Shown piece by piece: positions 1 through 4,912 of a DNA stretch of 5,263 nucleotides. This stretch comes from Candidatus Saccharicenans sp. (GTDB lineage Bacteria > Acidobacteriota > Aminicenantia > Aminicenantales > Saccharicenantaceae), in assembly GCA_024653405.1 (NCBI GenBank), contig JANLGB010000121.1, forward strand, positions 1,422-6,684, in the 5' to 3' direction. The notes under the pieces are model-generated. The model was not told the origin of the DNA, ran no database searches, and saw only the letters and a program-made list of their open reading frames with translations. Both the position numbers and the translations under genes were made by a program. Numbering within the stretch: position 1 is the stretch's first letter; each line of letters opens with the position of its first letter.

Positions 1-83
1 GAAAAGACCGAAAAGAACACCAGAATTAAGAGTATGATTTTAACGACGATTGTAGCCTGTGAAATTAAACTAAGAACATTCAT
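1..83 (-). CDS. tolQ: TolQ proton-channel subunit, N-terminal fragment (runs off the left edge)
   Basis: Twenty-seven codons are readable from an ATG at 83 down to 3, and the gene continues outside the window. The protein begins MNVLSLISQATIVVK and passes straight into a hydrophobic stretch (about residues 11-27: I/V/L/F-rich, ending in F-S-V-F). This matches the N-terminus of TolQ, where a short amphipathic start leads into the first transmembrane helix; E. coli TolQ has MNILDLFLKASLLVK in the same place. TolQ works with TolR and TolA in the inner membrane, using proton motive force to energise the Tol-Pal complex that keeps the outer membrane attached during division. An in-frame TAA lies at 98-96 (minus reading) with no other start between, so the ATG at 83 is well fixed. 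No good ribosome-binding site precedes it. The related ExbB or a MotA-type protein cannot be ruled out from 27 residues, but the wording is closest to TolQ. tolR, tolA, tolB and pal would be expected further left (inference). Confidence 0.7.
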   Translation of the reverse strand, partial: MNVLSLISQATIVVKIILLILVFFSVF

Positions 84-92
84 AACTTTTTC

Positions 93-121
93 AAGTTAAC
101 ATACAGATAATGGTATGTCAA
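93..121 (-). promoter_or_regulatory. Promoter for tolQ: consensus -35 with extended -10
   Basis: On the minus strand a perfect TTGACA (121-116) is followed after 17 nt by TAACTT (98-93). That hexamer is a poor match to TATAAT, but it is preceded by TG plus one base (TGTTAACTT), the extended -10 form. Transcription would start near 86, giving a leader of about 3 nt before the ATG at 83. The exact -35 and ideal spacing support it; the weak -10 lowers confidence. Confidence 0.5.
99..118. repeat. Operator-like inverted repeat inside the tolQ promoter
   Basis: ACATAC (99-104) and GTATGT (113-118) are perfect inverted 6-mers separated by 8 bp, spanning 20 bp. They sit between and partly over the -35 and -10 elements of the tolQ promoter, where a dimeric repressor could bind. 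Six-base repeats arise by chance in a region this size, so this is only a candidate operator. Confidence 0.25.
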
Positions 122-385
122 TCAACCGGCAGCCAGACCGCCGGCGGCCTGGCCTAACTTGCCCGAACGTCGTGGCCTTTTCCCGCGGGGATGGAGAGAT
201 CTTCCTGGAGGTCCGAACCAGTGGCCTGGCTATCGATTAGAAATAATGGAAATATCAGGAAAAGGTCGATTTGTACTCCAGTTTACCCCCTTACCGGCCT
301 CTCCTGGCACTGCCTCTGGGGAGCAGGGGATAGTTCCCGCCATCTGAAGAGGGGTCGGCGGTTAAAGGCGGCCGCCCTATCGGAC
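122..385. other. Unexplained GC-rich spacer between divergent tolQ and ktrB promoters
   Basis: About 264 bp holds no gene I can support. Two short plus-strand open frames (159-347 and 191-427) have no recognisable family wording and no convincing ribosome-binding site. Composition changes sharply near 122, from AT-rich to GC-rich, with an AT-rich island at about 231-262. GC-rich complementary segments are frequent: a hairpin at 132-153, CCCC at 287-290 with GGGG at 326-329, CTCC at 301-304 with GGAG at 320-323, CCGCC at 337-341 with GGCGG at 357-361, and a 10-bp palindrome at 367-376. I do not recognise a tRNA, tmRNA, SRP RNA, 6S RNA or known riboswitch. It could be a decayed gene, a small RNA, or simply spacer. 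Confidence 0.6.
132..153. repeat. GC-rich inverted repeat (hairpin or REP-like element)
   Basis: The halves 132-142 and 143-153 are inverted copies with one mismatch in 11 positions. As RNA it would fold into a stem of eight G-C pairs and one A-U pair, with one A/C mismatch and a CCGG loop. No T-run follows on the plus strand and no A-run precedes it, so it is not a standard intrinsic terminator. Both neighbouring genes point away from it, so no known transcript ends here. It lies just upstream of the tolQ -35. A regulatory site or a dispersed REP-type palindrome are both possible. Confidence 0.5.
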
Positions 386-414
386 TTGACTGGATGGCTT
401 AAAAGCGGTTTAAT
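386..414 (+). promoter_or_regulatory. Sigma70-type promoter for the ktrBA operon
   Basis: TTGACT (386-391, 5/6 to consensus) and TTTAAT (409-414, 5/6 to consensus) are separated by exactly 17 nt. This is the best two-box promoter in the window. Transcription would start near A421, leaving a 16-nt leader that contains only the ribosome-binding site. With this start there is no room for a riboswitch in the ktrB leader. Confidence 0.65.
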
Positions 415-426
415 TATTGGATTATA

Positions 427-431
427 AGAGG
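427..431 (+). promoter_or_regulatory. Ribosome-binding site that fixes the TTG start of ktrB
   Basis: AGAGG lies 5 nt before the TTG at 437. The in-frame TAA at 425-427 rules out any start further upstream, and no ATG occurs in frame until residue 87, well inside the membrane domain. The TTG codon is therefore the only sensible start. Confidence 0.75.
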
Positions 432-436
432 CTAAC

Positions 437-1780
437 TTGAACAATTTAAAGAAGAAGCTGGTACACCCACCCCGGTTGCTGGCCCTGAGTTTCCTGGCGG
501 CCATCATCGTCGGGACCATCATACTCTCTCTGCCTTTTTCCACCCATTCCGGTAAGATTGCTCTGATTGATGCCCTGTTCACTTCGACCTCGGCCATCTG
601 TGTTACCGGTTTGATCGTGGTTGACACAACCAGCTTTTTCAGCCCTTTAGGCCAGGGAATATTGCTGGTCCTGATCCAGCTGGGTGGTCTGGGCATAATG
701 ACTTTTTCCAGCTTTATTCTGATGACAGCCGGGCGGCGGGTCAGCCTCATGGATAAGCTGGTGGTGGAAGGCTCCTTCCGTCCCTCGGTAATCTCCGACT
801 TTCCGGCCCTGCTCAGAGATGTATTCCTGTTTACCCTTGGCTTTGAGTTTCTGGGAGCAGCTCTTCTTTTGCTTAAATTCTCTGCTGGAGTTTCTTTTCC
901 CAGGGCTCTGGTACTTTCTGTTTTTCACTCTATTTCCGCCTTCTGCAACGCCGGGTTTTCTCTTTTTTCCGACAGCCTCATGGGTTATCGGGGTGACATC
1001 CTGGTGAACTTAGTGATGATTTTTTTGATCGTCTTTGGGGGCCTGGGCTTTTTTGTTCTGCAGGAAATCAAGCTGGCTTTCAGACATGGTATCAGAAAGG
1101 AACGGGTTAAGTTTTCTCTTCATACCAAGTTCGTGGCTGTTGTTAGCCTGGGGATAATTTTGGCCGGAGGCCTCCTGATCTTCCTGCTGGAATTCAACCG
1201 CGGGCTGGCCGGCCTGCCGCTAAAAGACAGAATCCTGGCCTCTCTTTTCCAGGTGGTCTCAGCCCGGACGGCTGGCTTCAATACGGTGAACATCGGCAAC
1301 TTATCAGTGGCCTCCATCCTCTTCCTTATTTTTATCATGTTTGTTGGGGCTTCCCCTGGTTCAACTGGAGGTGGAGTCAAGACCACCACCTTTGGCCTGA
1401 TTTTTGCTTTTCTCCGGTCCCGTCTTCAAGGGTATGAGGTTACCCAAATTTTTTCCCGGGGAATAAAGAACGAAGATATTATCAAGGCCTACACCCTGGT
1501 TTCCCTGGCCCTGTCCCTGGTCTTTGCCTCAACCGTGGCTTTGCTGGTCATTCAGCCGGGGCTGGCCTTGAAGGAAGTCCTGTTCGAGGTGGTTTCGGCC
1601 TTCGGCACGGTCGGGCTATCGTTGGGCATCACCCCGCAGCTTAATCCCCTGAGCAAGCTGATCCTGATAGTTACCATGTACCTCGGCCGCATCGGCCCCC
1701 TGACCATCCTCTATGCTTTCAGCCGGGTTAAACCCGCCGGGCATTACCAGTTTGTTGAAGAAAGCATCATGGTGGGTTAA
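437..1780 (+). CDS. ktrB: KtrB potassium-translocating membrane subunit (TrkH/KtrB family)
   Basis: This 447-residue integral membrane protein carries potassium across the inner membrane as the channel subunit of a Ktr-type uptake system. The four-fold membrane-pore-membrane design is visible: pore loops at about residues 49-59 (TSTSAICVTGL), 163-174 (FHSISAFCNAGF), 271-281 (FQVVSARTAGF) and 383-393 (FEVVSAFGTVG), each with the single conserved glycine of the selectivity filter. The GASPGSTGGGVKTTT segment (304-318) is the flexible loop of the third repeat that gates the pore below the filter. MYLGRIGPLT (414-423) is the conserved C-terminal helix signature with its arginine. The short basic N-terminus followed by PPRLLALSF, and the length (B. 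subtilis KtrB is about 445 residues), fit KtrB better than the longer TrkH. Translation starts at TTG. ktrA follows 41 nt downstream, so subunit and regulator are co-transcribed. The family is sodium-dependent in known members; that is not tested by the sequence. Confidence 0.95.
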   Translation: MNNLKKKLVHPPRLLALSFLAAIIVGTIILSLPFSTHSGKIALIDALFTSTSAICVTGLIVVDTTSFFSPLGQGILLVLIQLGGLGIMTFSSFILMTAGRRVSLMDKLVVEGSFRPSVISDFPALLRDVFLFTLGFEFLGAALLLLKFSAGVSFPRALVLSVFHSISAFCNAGFSLFSDSLMGYRGDILVNLVMIFLIVFGGLGFFVLQEIKLAFRHGIRKERVKFSLHTKFVAVVSLGIILAGGLLIFLLEFNRGLAGLPLKDRILASLFQVVSARTAGFNTVNIGNLSVASILFLIFIMFVGASPGSTGGGVKTTTFGLIFAFLRSRLQGYEVTQIFSRGIKNEDIIKAYTLVSLALSLVFASTVALLVIQPGLALKEVLFEVVSAFGTVGLSLGITPQLNPLSKLILIVTMYLGRIGPLTILYAFSRVKPAGHYQFVEESIMVG

Positions 1781-1787
1781 AATATCG

Positions 1788-1817
1788 GGGAGACAACGGG
1801 CTTTAATCCGGGAGACA
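1788..1817 (+). repeat. Direct repeat GGGAGACA, second copy forming the ktrA ribosome-binding site
   Basis: GGGAGACA occurs at 1788-1795 and again at 1810-1817, 22 bp apart, filling most of the 41-nt ktrB-ktrA gap. The second copy supplies a good Shine-Dalgarno sequence (GGGAG, 1810-1814) 7 nt before the ktrA ATG. The first copy has no start codon at a useful distance. The in-frame TAA at 1804-1806 excludes an earlier ktrA start. Confidence 0.6.
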
Positions 1818-1821
1818 GAAC

Positions 1822-2478
1822 ATGAGATTTGCCATCATCGGTCTTGGAAGTTTTGGCAGCTACCTGGCCAGGACGCTGTATGAAAAGGGACACGAGGTCC
1901 TGGTCATTGACAAGGATAAAGATAAGATAGAGGAAGCCAAGGATTTTTCCAGCCAGGCGGTCTGGATGGATTCGGCCGACAAAGAAAGCCTGCAGGCTCT
2001 GGGCATTCAGGATATGGACGTGGTGGTAGTCAGCCTGGGCCCGGAAATGGAATCTTCCATCCTGACGGTGCTTTATCTTCATGAACTCGGGGTCAACCGC
2101 ATCCTGGCCAAAGCTCTCAGTTCTGACCATGGCAAAATTCTGGAAGCCATCGGGGCCACTGAAGTTATCTATCCCGAAAGGGATATGGCCATCCGGCTGG
2201 CCCAGCGCCTCAGCTCCCGGAACGTGCTGGAATATCTGCCACTGGCTGAAAATATCAGCATCCAGGAAATCGTGCCGCCCGAAGCTTTCATCGGCAAGAA
2301 GCTGAGAGACCTGGACTTGACCAACCGTTACCGGGTGCAGGTCATTGCCGTCCGGCAGCTGGTGCCCGACCAGCTGATTTTTATCCCGGGAGCGGATTTC
2401 GTGATCAAGGACAGCGATGTTCTGGTGGTGATGGGAGAGGAAGAGAGCATCGCCGAATTATGCGCCTGCAAGAAGTAA
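1822..2478 (+). CDS. ktrA: KtrA regulatory subunit (single RCK protein) of the Ktr potassium channel
   Basis: The product is a 218-residue cytoplasmic protein with one RCK unit, the usual size for KtrA and half that of tandem-RCK TrkA. Known KtrA proteins form an octameric ring under the KtrB dimer and open or close it according to bound ATP or ADP. The N-terminal Rossmann fold (about 1-130) starts at once with the nucleotide-binding loop GLGSFG (7-12), and Asp30 closes the second strand in the ribose-binding position. IYPERD (116-121) is a conserved KtrA segment; the glutamate here corresponds to the region linked to cation binding in family members. RCK_C spans about 136-216 (EYLPLAENISIQEI onward to VLVVMGEE), the domain that binds c-di-AMP in some Firmicutes; whether it does so here is unknown. 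The gene shares the ktrB promoter. Its last 21 bp overlap, tail to tail, the end of the helicase gene on the other strand. Confidence 0.94.
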   Translation: MRFAIIGLGSFGSYLARTLYEKGHEVLVIDKDKDKIEEAKDFSSQAVWMDSADKESLQALGIQDMDVVVVSLGPEMESSILTVLYLHELGVNRILAKALSSDHGKILEAIGATEVIYPERDMAIRLAQRLSSRNVLEYLPLAENISIQEIVPPEAFIGKKLRDLDLTNRYRVQVIAVRQLVPDQLIFIPGADFVIKDSDVLVVMGEEESIAELCACKK

Positions 2479-4818
2479 TTTCTGCAGCAGCTCCCTGGCC
2501 ACCTGCTTGGCTTTTTCCCCACTTTCCCTGACCGGTCCGACACAGGAGGGACAGCCTTCCCCGCAAGGACAGGCTTCAATCGTTCCCAGGCAGGCCTGGA
2601 GCAGGGAAGTCTTGAGTTCGAACAGGGCCGGGCTGAGCCCGATGCCCCCGGGAAAATTATCATAGAGGAAGACGTTAGGGGAGAAATCTGGAGTCAGGGC
2701 TCCCGGGAACCTTTCATTGAACGGTACTTTCCGGCTGGGCAGCTCTCGGGGCGGAATGGATTGCCCGGAGAAATTGTCCCCTATGGCCACCCCCAAGTCG
2801 TGCCGGTCGCACATCAGGAAGAGCGGGGCCACGTGATGCAGCAGGTAAGATAAGCCAAACAGGCCGTTTATTCTCTGCTCCGAGGTGAAGGGCAGCGACT
2901 GGTAAATCTCGGCCGGGATGGTCAGCCAGAAGCTGGTGGTGCTCATCTCGTTCTGTGGCAGCTGTAGCTCGCCGGCCCCGACATTTTCCATGGTGTGAAA
3001 TTTGATTTTCTTAAAACCCACTACCTGGGTGGCCACGTGGACTTCTCCGTGCGAGGCCCAGCCCTGAGGCAGGTCCTGCCGTTCAAACACGTCCAGGATT
3101 TTTACGTTGGTGTAATCTATGGCATCGGTGAAGTAGTCGACCTCGGTCTTTTTCACGTAAGCTTTGCGCTGGTCGTAATCGAATTCCTCTACGAAATACT
3201 GTTCGCCCTCGCAGATGTAAATGGCCTTGGGGTGGAGGGTGGTCAGGGCTGAGGAGAAATCAACCTCCGCGATTACCCGCGGCTTCTCGGTGATATCAAC
3301 CACCACGAAGTTATCCGAACTGATGCTGCGCAGGGAAATGGCATCGGCCGGGTAAGCTTCCGAAGTCCAGAACCACTTGTTCTGGGTATGATGGAGCATT
3401 TCTTCTTCTTCCAGTAGTTTCAGAATTTCTTCAATTTCCACCGTGCCGAATTTTTCTCCGTCTTCAAACGGCAGTTCGAAAGCAGCGCACTGGATGTGAT
3501 TGACCAGAATGGACAGGTTATCGGGGTTGATCAGAGCCATTTCTGGCGGGCTGGAAAAGAAATAATCGGGATGGTTAATTATGAACTGGTCCAGGGGGGA
3601 GGAGGAAGCCACCAGCACCGCGGCTGACCTTCCGGTCTTGCGGCCGGCCCGGCCAGCTCTCTGCCAGGTGCTGGCGATGTTCCCGGGATAGCCGGCCAGC
3701 ACGGCCGCATCCAGCGTGCCGATGTCAATTCCCAGCTCCAGGGCATTGGTCGAGACCACGCCCAGGATTCGACCTTCTCTCAGGCCTTTCTCAATTTCCC
3801 GGCGCTTGAGCGGCAGGTAACCGCCGCGGTAGCCGCGGATCAGGCCTTCATCCTTCAAGCTTTTTTCCAGGTCTTCCTTGAGGTAGGTAACCAGGACCTC
3901 GGTCAGCAGCCGGCTCTGGGCAAAGACTATGGTCTGTAATCGCTGCTTGAGAAAGATGGTAGCAAGGCGGCGGGCTTCATTGATGTAAGACCTTCTGATG
4001 CCCAGGTGGGGGTTAACCACAGGCGGGGTGTAGAAGACAAAATATTTTTCTCCGGCCGGGGCCCCGTTCCGGTCGATGAGTTCGACCGGTTCTTCTATCA
4101 TCTTCTGGGCCATGTCCCTGGGGTTGGCGATGGTGGCCGTGGACAGGATGAATTGCGGCCTGGCCCCGTAAAAGTTGGCGATCCGTTTCAGGCGGCGGAT
4201 GACATTGGCCACGTGGCTGCCGAAGACGCCACGGTAATTGTGCAGCTCGTCAATGATGATGTACTTGAGGTTCTCAAAAAGCTTAATCCACTTGGTATGA
4301 TGGGGCAGGATGCCCGAATGCAGCATGTCGGGGTTGGTGATGATGATATGCCCCTGGCTGCGGATGGCCTTGCGGGCGTCCTGGGGAGTATCGCCGTCGT
4401 AAGTAAAAATCTTGATGTCCTGGCCCAGCAGTTCGATGGTTTCGTCCAGTTCGGCCCGCTGGTCCTGGCTCAGGGCCTTGGTCGGGAAAAGGTAAATGGC
4501 CCGGCTGGAGGGGTCGCGGAGAAGGCAGTCCAGCACCGGAAGATTGTAGCAGAGGGTCTTGCCGGAGGCGGTGGGAGTCACCACCACCACGTTGCGTCCT
4601 TCTTTCACCCGCTGCCAGGTTTGCTGCTGGTGGGAGTAAAGAGCAGAAAACCCCTTTATCTTAAGGGCTTCGACCAGCCTGGGGTGAACGTCAGCCGGGT
4701 ATTCCACCAGGCTGCCAGGGCGCGGCGGCAGGTATTTGATGGTGGTGATGGAGCCGTGCGGGGCGGCCATTTCCCGGAGGTGGTTGATGGCCGTTAACAG
4801 TCGGTCTTCTTGATGCAT
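2458..4818 (-). CDS. mrfA: MrfA/YprA-family SF2 DNA helicase with C-terminal zinc-binding domain
   Basis: This 786-residue superfamily 2 DEAD/DEAH-type helicase has every core motif: SHQQQTW (62-68, Q-like), TPTASGKT (81-88, Walker A), PTKALSQDQ (112-120, Ia), TNPDMLH (161-167, Ib), DELH (190-193, Walker B), STAT (226-229, III), IVFAQSR (297-303, IV), STNALELGIDIG (356-367, V) and QRAGRAGR (386-393, VI). DELHNYRGVFGSHVANVIRR is typical of the MrfA/YprA group. The C-terminal part (about 640-765) is the DUF1998/MrfA zinc-binding domain, with FLMCDRHDLG (667-676), YDNFPGGIG (719-727) and a Cys cluster at 750, 752, 756 and 759 (C-x-C-x3-C-x2-C). B. subtilis MrfA is a 3'-5' helicase that acts with nuclease MrfB on mitomycin C damage. 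The ATG at 4818 is the first in-frame ATG after a stop at 4836-4834; Met17 is an alternative. The gene is divergent from uvrA, and its end overlaps ktrA. No mrfB lies beside it. Role in repair is inferred from family and context. Confidence 0.9.
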   Translation of the reverse strand: MHQEDRLLTAINHLREMAAPHGSITTIKYLPPRPGSLVEYPADVHPRLVEALKIKGFSALYSHQQQTWQRVKEGRNVVVVTPTASGKTLCYNLPVLDCLLRDPSSRAIYLFPTKALSQDQRAELDETIELLGQDIKIFTYDGDTPQDARKAIRSQGHIIITNPDMLHSGILPHHTKWIKLFENLKYIIIDELHNYRGVFGSHVANVIRRLKRIANFYGARPQFILSTATIANPRDMAQKMIEEPVELIDRNGAPAGEKYFVFYTPPVVNPHLGIRRSYINEARRLATIFLKQRLQTIVFAQSRLLTEVLVTYLKEDLEKSLKDEGLIRGYRGGYLPLKRREIEKGLREGRILGVVSTNALELGIDIGTLDAAVLAGYPGNIASTWQRAGRAGRKTGRSAAVLVASSSPLDQFIINHPDYFFSSPPEMALINPDNLSILVNHIQCAAFELPFEDGEKFGTVEIEEILKLLEEEEMLHHTQNKWFWTSEAYPADAISLRSISSDNFVVVDITEKPRVIAEVDFSSALTTLHPKAIYICEGEQYFVEEFDYDQRKAYVKKTEVDYFTDAIDYTNVKILDVFERQDLPQGWASHGEVHVATQVVGFKKIKFHTMENVGAGELQLPQNEMSTTSFWLTIPAEIYQSLPFTSEQRINGLFGLSYLLHHVAPLFLMCDRHDLGVAIGDNFSGQSIPPRELPSRKVPFNERFPGALTPDFSPNVFLYDNFPGGIGLSPALFELKTSLLQACLGTIEACPCGEGCPSCVGPVRESGEKAKQVARELLQKLLLAGA
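2497..2516 (+). terminator. Weak candidate terminator for ktrBA, inside the helicase 3' end
   Basis: GGCCA (2497-2501) can pair with TGGCT (2508-2512), allowing one G-U pair, around a 6-nt loop, and TTTTT follows at 2512-2516. It starts 19 nt after the ktrA stop and points the right way. The stem is short, so it would be a poor terminator by itself. The bases also encode the helicase C-terminus on the other strand. Confidence 0.3.
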
Positions 4819-4835
4819 GGGCCTTTTTCGCAGCT

Positions 4836-4864
4836 ATTATAAAATAAAGAAAAAGATAATTAAA
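4836..4864 (-). promoter_or_regulatory. Promoter for mrfA with consensus -10
   Basis: The minus strand reads a perfect TATAAT at 4841-4836. At 17 nt spacing the -35 box is TTTAAT (4864-4859), a weak 3/6 match. Transcription would begin near 4829, about 11 nt before the ATG at 4818. That leader contains AAAAAGG (4828-4822), a modest Shine-Dalgarno lying unusually close (3 nt) to the start codon. Confidence 0.55.
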
Positions 4865-4897
4865 CCTGTTTCCAGCCACCCCAAAGGCTCCCGGAAG

Positions 4898-4906
4898 TGA
4901 TAAAAT
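4898..4906 (+). promoter_or_regulatory. Extended -10 promoter for uvrA, predicting a leaderless mRNA
   Basis: TGATAAAAT (4898-4906) is an exact TG-N plus a 5/6 match to TATAAT. No -35 resembling TTGACA lies 16-18 nt upstream, which is tolerated in extended -10 promoters. Seven nt beyond the hexamer is position 4913, the A of the uvrA ATG, so the message would have no leader. In agreement, the only purine-rich Shine-Dalgarno-like bases (GGAAG, 4893-4897) lie too far from the start (15 nt) and upstream of the -10 box. Confidence 0.5.
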
Positions 4907-4912
4907 ATAAAC

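Noticed and set aside
1..99. An open plus-strand frame from the window edge to TAA at 97-99, possibly the end of an upstream gene
   Set aside because: The minus strand of the same bases gives a clear TolQ-like N-terminus with its own promoter; the plus reading looks like random AT-rich sequence.
200..226. A tRNA T-arm-like GGTTCGGACC on the minus strand
   Set aside because: The flanking bases do not form a 5-bp T stem, and no acceptor, D or anticodon arms can be placed around it.
367..376. Perfect 10-bp palindrome GGCGGCCGCC before the ktrB promoter
   Set aside because: It has no loop and so cannot fold as RNA by itself, and short GC palindromes are expected in GC-rich sequence.
159..427. 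Two overlapping small plus-strand open frames (62 and 78 codons) before ktrB
   Set aside because: Their low-complexity wording matches nothing I know, no Shine-Dalgarno fits, and the ktrB promoter lies within the longer one.
122..436. A c-di-AMP (ydaO-type) riboswitch before ktrBA, as in Bacillus
   Set aside because: I could not find the conserved ydaO segments by eye, and the best ktrB promoter leaves only a 16-nt leader.
283..750. A 155-codon minus-strand open frame over the start of ktrB and the spacer
   Set aside because: Most of it is antisense to the conserved first KtrB repeat; the rest shows no family resemblance and no promoter or ribosome-binding site.
2414..2453. Inverted GCGATG/CATCGC in the ktrA 3' end as a terminator for the helicase
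   Set aside because: The loop is 28 nt and no T-run follows on the minus strand.
4006..4797. A 263-codon plus-strand open frame antisense to the helicase
   Set aside because: It lies entirely within a clear helicase gene on the other strand, its translation is a G/V/D-rich composition with no recognisable family, and such frames are common opposite GC-biased codons.
4866..4875. CTGTTTCCAG as a possible SOS (LexA) box between mrfA and uvrA
   Set aside because: It is only 10 bp long, lacks the spacing of known LexA sites, and no CGAACNNNNGTTCG-like site is present.
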